A stretch of 64,000 nt of DNA, taken from the NCBI GenBank assembly GCA_026400435.1, contig JAPLOZ010000085.1:62001-126000 (forward strand). The letters run 5' to 3'. The translations under genes were made by a program, and so were the position numbers. The notes under the pieces are model-generated. The model was given only the letters and a program-made list of their open reading frames with translations, was not told the origin of the DNA and did no database searches. Each line of letters begins with the position of its first letter. Position 1 is the stretch's first letter. This stretch comes from Hyphomicrobiales bacterium (lineage in GTDB: Bacteria; Pseudomonadota; Alphaproteobacteria; Rhizobiales; Rhizobiaceae). Below, piece after piece: positions 18,620-27,749 of this stretch.

Positions 18620-21526
18620 TCAGGTTCCGCTACGAACACGCGATAGGGCTGTATCCAGTTTGGCTTGTGCCTCGCGATACTCGTCCAGCTTCTCGCGCTC
18701 GGCCGCAACCACGTCCTCGCGCGCGTTGGCGACGAATTTTTGGTTCCCCAGCTTGTTTTGAAGCCGGGCGATCTCCTCGGTCACCTTTGCGAGTTCCTTT
18801 TGCAGCCGCGCCGCTTCAGCCTTGAGGTCGATCAGCGCTCCGAGCGGCAGGCAGGCGGTGGCCTCGGCGATAACGAACTGAGCGGACGCCTGCGGCGCGG
18901 CCGCGGCATGGCTGATGTCGCCGACGCGGGCGAGCCGCTTCAGCGCAGCCTCGTGGCGCAACACGCGCTCGCGCGAAGTTTCGTTCGCACCCACCAGAAC
19001 CAATGGCGCGATCGCCGCTGGCGGCACATTCATCTCCGAACGCACGGAACGTATGCCGGAAACGAGGTCGATCAGCCAATTGATCTCGCCGGCCGCGCCG
19101 TCATCCTCGAAGTCGGGCGTCGGCCAGGCCGCATGGCAAAGCAACGAAGAGCGTTGCTCGCCTTCGGGCGCTGTCTGCGCCCAGAGTTCCTCGGTCATGA
19201 ACGGCATCATGGGATGGAGCAACTTGTAGATCTCGTCGAGAACGAAGGCCATGACCGCGCGACTCTCGGCTTTTGCCGCCTCGTCCTCGCCCATGAACAC
19301 CGGCTTCAGCAGTTCGACATACCAGTCGCAGACGAAGTTCCAGACAAAACGGTAGGCAGCCGCGCCAGCTTCGTTGAACCTGTAGGACGTTATGCCATCG
19401 GTGATCTCGCCGGCCGCCCGTGTCAGCTCGGTCAGGATCCAGCGATTGACTGTGAGCTTCGCGTCGTTCAGCCAGAACTCGTCATTGCGTGCGACGCCGT
19501 TCATCTCGGCGAAACGCGTGGCATTCCAAAGCTTGGTGCCGAAATTGCGGTACCCGGCGATGCGTGCGGGGTCGAGCTTCACGTCCCTGCCCTGGGCAGC
19601 CATGATGGTAAGGGTGAAGCGCAGAGCATCGGCGCCATATTCGTCGATCAGATCCAGCGGATCGATGACGTTGCCTTTCGACTTCGACATCTTGGCGCCG
19701 TTCTTGTCGCGAACCAGCGCATGCACGTAAACCGTGTGGAACGGCTCCTCGCCCATGAAATGCAGGCCCATCATCATCATGCGGGCGACCCAGAAAAAGA
19801 TGATGTCGAAGCCGGTAACCAGCACGTCCGTCTGGTAGTATGTCTTCAATTCCGGGGTCTGGTCCGGCCATCCGAGCGTCGAAAACGGCCACAGCGCCGA
19901 CGAGAACCAGGTGTCGAGCACGTCCTCGTCGCGGACGAGAATCTCGCCCGGCTTGAAGTTCTCGAGCTTGTCCTCGACCCAGGCCTTCCACGGCCCCTCA
20001 AGCGCTAGATAATATTCGACGGCGGCGCCGAGTGCTTCCTCTTCCGTCTTCTCCACGAATACGCGCCCGTCCGGCCCGTACCACGCCGGGATCTGGTGGC
20101 CCCACCAGAGCTGACGCGAGATGCACCAGGGCTCGATGTTCTCCATCCAGTCGAAATAGGTCTTTTCCCAATTTTTCGGCACAAACTTCGTGCGCCCTTC
20201 GCGAACCGAAGCGATCGCAGGCTGCGCCAGCGTCTTCGCGTCGGCGAACCATTGGTCGGTCAGCATCGGTTCGATGACGACGCCGGACCGGTCGCCGAAC
20301 GGCTGCATGATCTTCTTCTTCTCGACATAAGGAACGGGATTGCCGTCCGCGTCGGGCCTCGTCACTGCAAGACCGTCGGCGTTGATGGCTTCGACGATGC
20401 GCTTGCGTGCTTCGTATCTATCGAGCCCGCGATAGTCGTCAGGGACTAGATTGATCTCGTCGATCTCGCTTTCGCCCTGCATCTCGCCGGACTTCGCTAT
20501 CCGCATCGCCTGTTCCGCGTAGTACGCGTAAGGCTCTCCGTCGGCGCGCATCCGGGCCAGGTTATCCATCAGGCGGTAGAGCGGGATGCCATTGCGCTTG
20601 GCTACCTGGTAATCGTTGAAATCATGCGCGCCAGTGATTTTCACCGCGCCCGAGCCGAAGGCCGGATCGGGATATTCGTCAGTGATAATAGGTATCAGCC
20701 GGCGATGCGCCTTCGGGCCAACTGGGATTTCACAGAGCTTGCCGACGATTGGCCGGTAGCGTTCATCGTCCGGGTGGACGGCGACAGCGCCATCGCCAAG
20801 CATGGTTTCAGGCCGGGTCGTGGCAATTGCAATGTAGTCGCGTTCTTCAGTGAACACGACCTTCCCGTCTGCGTCCTTCTCGACGTAGGTGTAGGTCTCT
20901 CCGCCGGCCAGCGGATATTTGAAATGCCACATGTGGCCGTCGACTTCGCGGTTTTCCACTTCCAGGTCGGAAATCGCCGTTTCAAACTCCGGGTCCCAGT
21001 TGACCAGTCGCTTCCCCCGGTAGATCAGGCCTTCCTTGTAAAGTGTTACAAACACCTCGAGCACCGCCCGGGACAGGCCTTCATCCATTGTGAAGCGTTC
21101 GCGCGACCAGTCCGCCGATGCGCCAAGCCGCTTGAGCTGGTTGAAGATCATGCCGCCGGACTCGGCCTTCCACTCCCAGATCTTGTCGACGAACTGCTCG
21201 CGGGTCAGGTCGCGGCGATGGATCTGCTTTTCCATGAGCTGGCGTTCGACGACCATCTGGGTCGCGATGCCGGCGTGGTCCATGCCGGGCTGCCACAGGA
21301 CGTTCTTGCCGCGCATGCGTTCGAAGCGGACGAGAATGTCCTGCAGAGTGTTGTTGAGCGCGTGGCCCATGTGCAGCGAGCCGGTGACGTTGGGCGGCGG
21401 GATGACGATCGTGAACGGCTCGGCGTCCGGTTGAGCGCCGGCGCCCGCCGCGAACGCGTCCGCCTGTTCCCAGATTTTCGCGATCTTCGGCTCGACGGTC
21501 TTGGCGTCGTAGGTCTTTTCAAGCAT
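18620..21526 (-). CDS. valS: Valyl-tRNA synthetase
   Basis: Protein of 968 aa from ATG 21526 (MLEKTYDAKTVEPKIAKIWE), the normal ValRS start; the frame is open to 21616 without support. Class I signatures: the HIGH equivalent HMGH in PPPNVTGSLHMGHALNNTLQ and KMSKS in GAKMSKSKGNVIDP. The CP1 editing domain lies between (TTRPETMLGDGAVAVHPDD). The C-terminal ValRS coiled coil runs LKAEAARLQKELAKVTEEIA to the end. It charges tRNA-Val in the cytoplasm and hydrolyses mischarged threonine. It follows the popZ-like gene, separated by a terminator. Confidence 0.98.
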   Translation of the reverse strand: MLEKTYDAKTVEPKIAKIWEQADAFAAGAGAQPDAEPFTIVIPPPNVTGSLHMGHALNNTLQDILVRFERMRGKNVLWQPGMDHAGIATQMVVERQLMEKQIHRRDLTREQFVDKIWEWKAESGGMIFNQLKRLGASADWSRERFTMDEGLSRAVLEVFVTLYKEGLIYRGKRLVNWDPEFETAISDLEVENREVDGHMWHFKYPLAGGETYTYVEKDADGKVVFTEERDYIAIATTRPETMLGDGAVAVHPDDERYRPIVGKLCEIPVGPKAHRRLIPIITDEYPDPAFGSGAVKITGAHDFNDYQVAKRNGIPLYRLMDNLARMRADGEPYAYYAEQAMRIAKSGEMQGESEIDEINLVPDDYRGLDRYEARKRIVEAINADGLAVTRPDADGNPVPYVEKKKIMQPFGDRSGVVIEPMLTDQWFADAKTLAQPAIASVREGRTKFVPKNWEKTYFDWMENIEPWCISRQLWWGHQIPAWYGPDGRVFVEKTEEEALGAAVEYYLALEGPWKAWVEDKLENFKPGEILVRDEDVLDTWFSSALWPFSTLGWPDQTPELKTYYQTDVLVTGFDIIFFWVARMMMMGLHFMGEEPFHTVYVHALVRDKNGAKMSKSKGNVIDPLDLIDEYGADALRFTLTIMAAQGRDVKLDPARIAGYRNFGTKLWNATRFAEMNGVARNDEFWLNDAKLTVNRWILTELTRAAGEITDGITSYRFNEAGAAAYRFVWNFVCDWYVELLKPVFMGEDEAAKAESRAVMAFVLDEIYKLLHPMMPFMTEELWAQTAPEGEQRSSLLCHAAWPTPDFEDDGAAGEINWLIDLVSGIRSVRSEMNVPPAAIAPLVLVGANETSRERVLRHEAALKRLARVGDISHAAAAPQASAQFVIAEATACLPLGALIDLKAEAARLQKELAKVTEEIARLQNKLGNQKFVANAREDVVAAEREKLDEYREAQAKLDTALSRVRSGT

Positions 21527-21614
21527 TGGCTGCGCTGTCCGGATTTTTGCGACGGGTAAACCGGAAGGCTGCAGGCAAGTCAACCTTGCGGCGTCCTTGC
21601 GTGGTTCCAGAAGC

Positions 21615-21638
21615 AAAAACGCCGCCCCTTTGGCGGCG
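21615..21638 (-). terminator. Terminator of the popZ-like gene
   Basis: CGCCGCC and GGCGGCG pair around a 5-base loop; on the minus strand the stem is followed by a T run (plus-strand A 21615-21619). It lies 24-47 bp past the stop at 21662 and ahead of valS, suggesting valS has its own promoter or relies on read-through. Confidence 0.85.
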
Positions 21639-21661
21639 TCTGGATCGGCGGTGGAATGCGG

Positions 21662-22495
21662 CTACTGCGCGCCGCGCGCGACACGTTCGATCTCCTCGCG
21701 CACAAGCCTCTCGACTAACGTCGGGAGGTTGTTCTCCATCCAGTCGCGCAGCAGCGGCTCGATCATTTCTTCGGCCATCTCGTCGAAGGTCTTGCGGCTG
21801 CGGGCTGCGAAAGCTTCGGACAGCTCGCTGAAGGAGGCCGTGACCTGCCGCTCGACCCGTTCCGAAAGCAACGCGGGCCTGGACGCGACCGTTTCCAGCG
21901 CCAAGCCTTCCGACGCGAGTTGCCGGTCGTCGCTGGTGTATCGCTCGCCGACCGATACGCCCTGCCGCTGCGCTTCGTTTGCGGATGCCGCGGGTGGCCG
22001 GGTCGTGTTCGCCGGTTCGGGAATGCCCAGCAGTGCCCGGGCGTCTTCCCGCGCAGCGCGTGAGTTTTCGATCGCTTTGCGGATGTCGTCCGGAGAGCGC
22101 TCATAGCTCCCGCGTTCAGCCAGAGAGCGATCGAGCGCGGGAATTTGCGCGACAGGCTGTTCAGTTGGCGCGGCCTTTGCCGGTCCAGGTTCGGTCCACC
22201 GGGACGGCATTGCGACCGCTTCCGCGGCGATCTGTGCCTGGATGTCGGCCAGCGTCGGCTTCCTGGCCGGAGTTTCGCGCGGCGCCGACGTCCCATCCAA
22301 CGCATCGGCGGCGTGGGTGCGCAATTCGCCGCGGAATGCGTCTACTTCGATGACGGTCCGTTCGGACGGCGGAGTTGCGCGATCGGCCTCCTTGGCTGGA
22401 CCACGGCCGCTATCATTGTCCTCGATGATCTTTCGGATCGAGGCCAGAATCTCTTCCATCGAAGGTTCGCGCTGCGCGCTGCTTGCTTGTGGCAT
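21662..22495 (-). CDS. popZ: PopZ-like polar organizing protein (DUF2497)
   Basis: Protein of 277 aa from ATG 22495; a GTG at 22501 is two codons upstream. The N-terminal helix REPSMEEILASIRKIIEDND is the conserved PopZ partner-binding segment. A Pro/Ala/acidic disordered linker of about 170 residues follows. The C-terminal oligomerisation region is DEMAEEMIEPLLRDWMENNL then PTLVERLVREEIERVARG. In Caulobacter and Agrobacterium PopZ forms polar microdomains that anchor the origin or the growth pole. It lies between tolC and valS, the usual rhizobial location of this DUF2497 gene. The symbol rests on family resemblance. Confidence 0.88.
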   Translation of the reverse strand: MPQASSAQREPSMEEILASIRKIIEDNDSGRGPAKEADRATPPSERTVIEVDAFRGELRTHAADALDGTSAPRETPARKPTLADIQAQIAAEAVAMPSRWTEPGPAKAAPTEQPVAQIPALDRSLAERGSYERSPDDIRKAIENSRAAREDARALLGIPEPANTTRPPAASANEAQRQGVSVGERYTSDDRQLASEGLALETVASRPALLSERVERQVTASFSELSEAFAARSRKTFDEMAEEMIEPLLRDWMENNLPTLVERLVREEIERVARGAQ

Positions 22496-22664
22496 GGTCA
22501 CGTCCGCCGCCCCTGTGATTTCAGGCCCAATATTCCTGGGCCATTCGAATCATTGGCCAAATCGTAGCGGAGGGAAACGGTTTGGAGAATCCCCAAACTG
22601 AGAGTCTCAAGGATTTCAACAGATTGCTGCTGCGAACAACCTCGGTGACCTGTCCCTGCCGCTA

Positions 22665-24086
22665 TCAGCGGCCGTCTGGGGTCTTGAGGCCACCCCATTT
22701 GTTCTTGACCGCGTCATAGTGCTCTTGAGGCCTGTGGACAGTGACATTCAGTCCAAGGCGCTCGGCGGACAGCGCGCCAATGGCCGAGACGATCGCGTAG
22801 CTTGCCACCACGACATCGCGCTGCGCGCTGACCAGGCTGATCTGGGCGGTAATGACGTCGGCCTGGGAATCGAGCACGTCAAGCGTGGTTCGCTGGCCGA
22901 CATTGCGTTCTTCGATGACGCCGTTCAGGGCCAGCTGCTGCGCCGCGACCTGTTCGCGGTTGGCGATGACGCTCTGCTGGGCAGCAATGTATTGGGTCCA
23001 TGCCGAGACGACCGCCTGACGTACCTGGTCGCGGCTGACATCGACTTGTATGCGTGCCTGTCCCAGCGACTCCTTGGACTGGCGCACGAGACCAGACACG
23101 CGCCCGCCCGTGTAGATGGGGATGGTCAGAGTAGCGCCGATCGTCGCCGAATCATACGTTCCGTCGGCGGTGCTGCCGACGCCCGGCAGCCCGTTGGCTT
23201 CCGTATTGCGATAGTTGCGCTGGACGCCGGCAGAAGCCGAAACCTGCGGCAACAAGGCGCCTTCGCTGGACTTGACGGCGAAAGCGGCGGCATCGACGAG
23301 ATGCTCGGTCGCAATGATGGCCGGGTGGTCGTCCGCTGCAATCGCGACGGCCGAATCGATGTTCTTCGGCAGCATCTTGGCCAGCGGCTTGCCTGGCTGC
23401 AGCTTACCGGGCGCATCCCCAATAACCTGCCGGTAGGTCGCCTCGCTGACCTCTGCCTGCGCGCGCGCCGCCGCAAGTTGCGCTACGGCGGCCGACCTGC
23501 TGGCGTCGGCCTGCGCGACGTCGGTGCGGGTGCCTTCGCCTACTTCGAATCGTGATCGCGCCGCGCGCGATTGCTCGGTCAGGAACTGCAGATTCTGTTC
23601 GGTGAGCACGGCGATCTGGCGGTCGCGGATGACATCCATGTACGCGCTGGCCGCGTCGAATAGCGTATTCTGTTCCTGGTTGCGCAGGCTCTCGAACGAC
23701 GCCTGAACCTGAGCCTCCGCGGAACGAACGTTGTTGGTGGTCTGGAATCCGTCGAACAGCATCTGGTTGATCTGAACGCCGAACGATCCGGTGGTCAGGC
23801 GCGTGCTTTCCTTGGTCGACGTGTAGTCGATCGTGCCGGAGCCCGCGACCGTCGGGCGCCATCCCGACTTGGCAATCGGCACGTTTTCGTCGGTGACACG
23901 CGCGCCGGCGCGATCGTAGTTCAGCGTCGAATTCAACTGATAGGCTTTGGCGAGCGCGCCAAAAAGCGATTCTGCCGACGCCGACGTGGAAGACAGCGCG
24001 GTTGCCGCAAGCAGCGCGGCGGCCAGTACTTTGCGTGCTACCAACGACACATAACCCACATTGTCTTCGCGGGAGCGGCTGGCCAA
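22665..24086 (-). CDS. tolC: TolC family outer membrane efflux protein
   Basis: Protein of up to 473 aa. The signal peptide core is VARKVLAAALLAATALSSTS with cleavage near SASA-ESLFG; ATG 24086 gives a longish N-terminus and GTG 24059 or 24050 are possible starts. The TolC duplication is visible: two halves of long helices, e.g. NVRSAEAQVQASFESLRNQE and its counterpart SLGQARIQVDVSRDQVRQAV, with short beta segments (GGRVSGLVRQ). It forms the trimeric outer-membrane duct for type I secretion and RND/MFS efflux. It lies directly downstream of pcm in the conserved pcm-tolC-popZ-valS order. Confidence 0.93.
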   Translation of the reverse strand: MASRSREDNVGYVSLVARKVLAAALLAATALSSTSASAESLFGALAKAYQLNSTLNYDRAGARVTDENVPIAKSGWRPTVAGSGTIDYTSTKESTRLTTGSFGVQINQMLFDGFQTTNNVRSAEAQVQASFESLRNQEQNTLFDAASAYMDVIRDRQIAVLTEQNLQFLTEQSRAARSRFEVGEGTRTDVAQADASRSAAVAQLAAARAQAEVSEATYRQVIGDAPGKLQPGKPLAKMLPKNIDSAVAIAADDHPAIIATEHLVDAAAFAVKSSEGALLPQVSASAGVQRNYRNTEANGLPGVGSTADGTYDSATIGATLTIPIYTGGRVSGLVRQSKESLGQARIQVDVSRDQVRQAVVSAWTQYIAAQQSVIANREQVAAQQLALNGVIEERNVGQRTTLDVLDSQADVITAQISLVSAQRDVVVASYAIVSAIGALSAERLGLNVTVHRPQEHYDAVKNKWGGLKTPDGR

Positions 24087-24227
24087 TTCGAGCGCCGCAT
24101 GGTCTTTTGGGAACTCACGCCAGCGTCCGGCCCTTGCTTCCGCACGGTCACGTCAGATCTGCACCGCAACCGGTCAAACCGTTCCGCTAAAGCATCATGG
24201 CTGGCCTGCTCGTGCAAGAGCCAGCAA

Positions 24228-24893
24228 TCAGAAAACGAATGCAGCTGCCCGTTCAAATCCCGGTAGTGGCTTAACTGCCGCATTGAACGCTACGCGACCC
24301 GTCACGACACCGTTCGACTTGAGATAAAGCCGCGCCACGCCTGCATTGCCGCGCCCCTCGGCCGCAACCAGCCGTCCGCCCTCGGCAAGCTGGTCGGTCA
24401 GCGTTTCAGGCAGTTCATCGACGCTGCCTGCGACAAAAATCACATCGTAGGGTTCGCCCTGCGCGTGTCCGCCACGCAAGGGGGCGCAAACGACCGACAC
24501 GTTGTCATACCCGAGCCCCGAAATCGTCGCCGCCGAATCAGCGGCGAGCGCTGCATCGCTTTCCAGCGCCACGACGGATTTTGCCAGCCGTGACAACACT
24601 GCAGCCGCATAGCCGGTTCCGCCGCCGACAACCAGCACCGTGTCCTGTTCGCCGACCTCGGCGAGTTGGGCCATCTTGGCGAACGGCGACGGCTTCATCA
24701 GATATCGCCCGCCCTGTTCGGAGATGAGAATGTCTTCATCGATGTAGGCAACCGGCTTGCGGCTGTCCGGTACGAAGGCCTCCCGCGGCACTTCCAGCAT
24801 GGCTGTCAGAAGCGGCAGGCTCGTGACATCGGTCGTCCGAATCTGGCCATCGACCATCTTCACGCGGAGATCGGAGAAATCGGCTGTCATCAT
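24228..24893 (-). CDS. pcm: Protein-L-isoaspartate O-methyltransferase family protein
   Basis: Protein of 221 aa from ATG 24893 (GTG 24899 and ATG 24890 are alternatives). A Rossmann-type SAM domain has motif I VLVVGGGTGYAAAVLSRLA, motif II VVALESDAALAA, and the PCMT hallmark region REAFVPDSRKPVAYIDEDIL. Family enzymes methylate isoaspartyl residues for repair; this tolC-linked rhizobial subgroup is shorter than E. coli Pcm around the active site, so the exact substrate is not certain. The 141-bp gap to tolC does not exclude co-transcription. Confidence 0.9.
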   Translation of the reverse strand: MMTADFSDLRVKMVDGQIRTTDVTSLPLLTAMLEVPREAFVPDSRKPVAYIDEDILISEQGGRYLMKPSPFAKMAQLAEVGEQDTVLVVGGGTGYAAAVLSRLAKSVVALESDAALAADSAATISGLGYDNVSVVCAPLRGGHAQGEPYDVIFVAGSVDELPETLTDQLAEGGRLVAAEGRGNAGVARLYLKSNGVVTGRVAFNAAVKPLPGFERAAAFVF

Positions 24894-24980
24894 CGTCACG
24901 CCCGGACCTTGCGCGCAAACCGCGCCCCTGAATTCCGCGCCCGGCGGCAGGCAGAGCCCACTCCGACCCCGTCAGCGAAG

Positions 24981-25054
24981 TGGAGGCCTCGCCCGGAATC
25001 GAACCGGGGTGCAAGGATTTGCAGTCCTCTGCGTAACCACTCCGCCACGAGGCC
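24981..25054 (-). tRNA. tRNA-Cys (GCA)
   Basis: A 74-base cloverleaf. Acceptor stem GGCCTCG/CGAGGCC, D arm GCGGAGTGGTTACGC, anticodon loop CTGCAAA with anticodon GCA, T arm CCCCGGTTCGATTCCGGG, discriminator T and a genome-encoded CCA (24981-24983). It lies between pcm and an alpha/beta hydrolase gene, on the same strand as both. Confidence 0.97.
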
Positions 25055-25164
25055 TCGCCGCTTGTCGCGCTCCGGTTCAATATGTTGCGGCGCAATGGGC
25101 GTCAAGCGTTGACGCACCTCCCAGCCCTGTTTCGACGGCGCCGTCCACATCCTCCAGGACGCCC

Positions 25165-25935
25165 CTATGGTGCTATCGGATGATGACCGAGAAATTCGAT
25201 CACGCGCTGCTTGAATGTCTTGTCGCCGACCGCGAGCATGTGGTCGCGGCCAGCGATGGAAAAGCTGGTGGCGTTCGGCATCAGGCCGGCCAGTTCGTCA
25301 GGCGAACCGCCGATGTCGTCCCTGGTGCCGACCGCCACCAGCGTCGGCTGGGTGATGCGGGCAACCTCGGCCTCGGTGAGCTCCGACCGCGATGCGGAGA
25401 TACAGGCCGCCAAAGCGCGCCGGTCGCTTTTCGTCTGATCGGCGAACGCGCGGAACGCCTTGCCGCGTCGATCGGTTATGCTGGCCGTATCCTCGGCAAT
25501 CAGCGCGGCGGCGATCGGGTCCCAGTCGCCAACGCCCTCGACCAGCCCGCTGCCCAGCCCGCCTAACACAAGGGTCGCAACCTTTTGCGGTTCGGCGAGC
25601 GCCAGAAACGCGGCGATGCGCGCGCCCATCGAATACCCCATCACATGGGCGCTGCGGATGCCCAGGTGGTCGAGCAACGCCGACCCGTCGCCAGCCATCT
25701 TCCGCGGCGTGTAGTCGGCCGGTGCATAGCTCTTGGTGGAAGCGCCGTGGCCTCGGTTGTCGAACGCAACCGTGCGATAGCCGGCGTCAGTCAGCGCTTT
25801 CACCCAGCCCGGCGACACCCAGTTGACCATATGGGTTGAGGCGAAGCCGTGGATAAGCAGGATCGGTTCGGCGTCCCGCGAGGGTTGCATGTCGATGTAG
25901 GCGAGATCGAAACCTTCATGGAAAAAGCTCTGCAT
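25165..25935 (-). CDS. Alpha/beta hydrolase
   Basis: Protein of 256 aa from ATG 25935; a GTG start at 25968 would add 11 residues. Oxyanion region ILLIHGFASTHMVNWVSPGW, nucleophile elbow GYSMGA (Ser about 102), acid residue near VGTRDDIGGSPDELA and catalytic His in IAGRDHMLAVGD give a complete triad. No signal peptide, so cytoplasmic. Such proteins hydrolyse esters or related bonds; the substrate is unknown. It is followed on the same strand by nothing closer than tRNA-Cys, and preceded by DUF192 (63-bp gap), possibly co-transcribed. Confidence 0.87.
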   Translation of the reverse strand: MQSFFHEGFDLAYIDMQPSRDAEPILLIHGFASTHMVNWVSPGWVKALTDAGYRTVAFDNRGHGASTKSYAPADYTPRKMAGDGSALLDHLGIRSAHVMGYSMGARIAAFLALAEPQKVATLVLGGLGSGLVEGVGDWDPIAAALIAEDTASITDRRGKAFRAFADQTKSDRRALAACISASRSELTEAEVARITQPTLVAVGTRDDIGGSPDELAGLMPNATSFSIAGRDHMLAVGDKTFKQRVIEFLGHHPIAP

Positions 25936-25998
25936 TGCGCCGGCAATACCCTTCAGCACCGAAACCACGTTCGACCCGCCTTACCATGGCCCCCATGG

Positions 25999-26511
25999 CT
26001 ACCCGCCATTGGCCGTTCCGGCAACCGCGTCAATCGTTGGGTGATGCAGGACGTCGCCATCGGCAATGCCGCTTTTTTCCGCCGTTCCGCGCTTCAACTC
26101 GAGGACAAAGCGGGTCGGCTCCCCCGGCGCGATCAATGCTTCCGAGAAAGGCTCGCCGGGCAGAATATCCTTGACCTTGCCGTCATCGCCGATGAAGACG
26201 AGGTCGAGCGGCATCGGCGTGTTCTTCATCCAGAAGCCGAGCAGCTTGCTGTCAGGGAACACGAACAGCATGCCATGGTCATCGTCCATGGCGTCGCGAA
26301 ACATCAGACCGGCCGAGCGCTCGCTCGGGTCGTCGGCGATCTCTATCGTGAAGGAGCGTTCGCCCGACTTGGTCTCTACCACCAGCGGCGCAGGATCGAC
26401 AGGCAAGCGCATGGACTGGTCCGCCGCCGACTGCGGCATACCCAGATACACGCCGAGGCCTGCAACCACGACGACGACGGCCACGATGGCTAGCACTATT
26501 TTGCGGATCAT
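25999..26511 (-). CDS. DUF192 family exported protein
   Basis: Protein of 170 aa. An N-terminal hydrophobic segment (residues 4-24, IVLAIVAVVVVVAGLGVYLG) is a signal anchor or signal peptide. The DUF192 core contains SERSAGLMFRDAMDDDHGML, LGFWMKNTPMPLDLVFIGDD and the end LELKRGTAEKSGIADGDVL. Family function is undefined; it is a small beta-rich periplasmic or membrane-anchored protein. It lies just downstream of the cold-shock-domain gene, 43 bp away, on the same strand; this csp-DUF192 neighbourhood is familiar from rhizobial genomes. Confidence 0.9.
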   Translation of the reverse strand: MIRKIVLAIVAVVVVVAGLGVYLGMPQSAADQSMRLPVDPAPLVVETKSGERSFTIEIADDPSERSAGLMFRDAMDDDHGMLFVFPDSKLLGFWMKNTPMPLDLVFIGDDGKVKDILPGEPFSEALIAPGEPTRFVLELKRGTAEKSGIADGDVLHHPTIDAVAGTANGG

Positions 26512-26554
26512 TCAGCGGTCCTCAGCCCATGCCGACGAGGGCCGCGGCAACGTA

Positions 26555-27117
26555 TCAGTGCGCGACCGGCAAAGTGCCAATGTCGGGGTGTATTTCGGCG
26601 GCCATAAGGCCCTTGTCGCCGCGCCCGAAGCGCACCAGAACGACCTGACCCGGCCGCAATTCGGTCAGGCCATAGCGCCGCAGCGTCTCCATGTGCACGA
26701 AGATATCCTCGGTGCCGTCGCCGCGCGTGAGGAAGCCGAAACCTTTTGTACGGTTGAACCACTTGACGAGCGCGCGCTCGAGCCCGCTCTCCGGCGTCAC
26801 CACGACATGCGTGCGCTGGTCCTGCATCTCGGCTGGATGCACGGCGGTCGAGTTGTCCATCGACAGCACCCGAAATGCCTGGAGTCCGCGGTCGCCGCGC
26901 TTGACAAGGCAAACGACGCGAGACCCTTCGAGTGCAGTCTGGAACCCGTCCCGCCTGAGGCAGGTCACGTGGATCAAAACGTCGCCGATGTCGCTGCCGT
27001 CGGGAAGGATGAACCCATAACCCTTTGCGACATCAAACCACTTGATGGCGCCCGCAACCTCAATGCCACCAACGTCGCCGCCGTCGTCCCCGACAAAGGC
27101 TTCGTCTCTGGCATCAT
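26555..27117 (-). pseudogene. Two-cold-shock-domain protein with apparent 5' frameshift
   Basis: The frame encodes two cold-shock domains: first [18 protein letters not shown] then [14 protein letters not shown], second [19 protein letters not shown] then [14 protein letters not shown], ending [11 protein letters not shown]. The first domain's frame has no ATG, GTG or TTG between its upstream stop (TGA, around 27142-27144) and the domain; the first possible start is TTG 26977, which would cut the domain in half. Two ATGs at 27117 and 27114 lie just upstream in the wrong frame. One missing base right after them (for example a G before CCAGAGAC) would restore M-M-A-R-D-E-A in frame with the domain. 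This is a real 1-base deletion, an assembly error, or a non-canonical start. The family binds single-stranded nucleic acid. Confidence 0.7.
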
Positions 27118-27228
27118 GCCTCGCGATAGAGGCCTTTTCCCCTCAACGCGCAACAGCCGCCGTCTCGGTTGCCGAGCGGAGCGTGCCGCCCTATCTTCCG
27201 CCACCTGTCGAAACCGCAAGGAAGCAAC

Positions 27229-27669
27229 ATGCGCTATCTGCACACCATGGTCCGCGTGAAGGACATCGACGAGTCGCTCGACTTCTATGTGAGAAAACTC
27301 GGCCTCAAGGAGGTCCGCCGCATGGAAAACGAGCAAGGGCGCTTCACACTGATCTTCCTGGCCGCGCCAGAGGACGAGCAGACGGGCATCAATGCGAAGG
27401 CGCCGCTGCTCGAACTGACCTACAACTGGGACACGGAAGACTACAAGGGCGGGCGCAATTTCGGTCACCTGGCCTACGAGGTCGACGACATTTACGCTAC
27501 CTGCAAGCGCCTCATGGAGGCCGGCGTGACCATAAACCGGCCACCGCGCGACGGCCACATGGCCTTTGTGAAATCGCCCGATGGCATCTCCTTCGAGCTG
27601 CTGCAAAAAGGCAGCGCGCTCGACAAGGCGGAACCCTGGGCGTCGATGGCCAATACCGGAAGCTGGTGA
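27229..27669 (+). CDS. gloA: Lactoylglutathione lyase (glyoxalase I)
   Basis: Protein of 146 aa from ATG 27229, with AAGGAAG 4-10 bases upstream. MRYLHTMVRVKDIDESLDFY is the family N-terminus. Metal ligands H5, E62, H80 and E123 correspond to the E. coli enzyme's four ligands. The enzyme converts the methylglyoxal-glutathione hemithioacetal to S-lactoylglutathione in the cytoplasm. It is convergent with the threonine dehydratase gene, 80 bp away, and divergent from the cold-shock gene. Confidence 0.95.
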   Translation: MRYLHTMVRVKDIDESLDFYVRKLGLKEVRRMENEQGRFTLIFLAAPEDEQTGINAKAPLLELTYNWDTEDYKGGRNFGHLAYEVDDIYATCKRLMEAGVTINRPPRDGHMAFVKSPDGISFELLQKGSALDKAEPWASMANTGSW

Positions 27670-27749
27670 TCCCTGACCGCGGCCGGTGCGCAGCCAATCC
27701 GCCTCGCAGGCGTGCGCATGGTTGCGCCAGGCCGTCGTAGAGTCGGACC

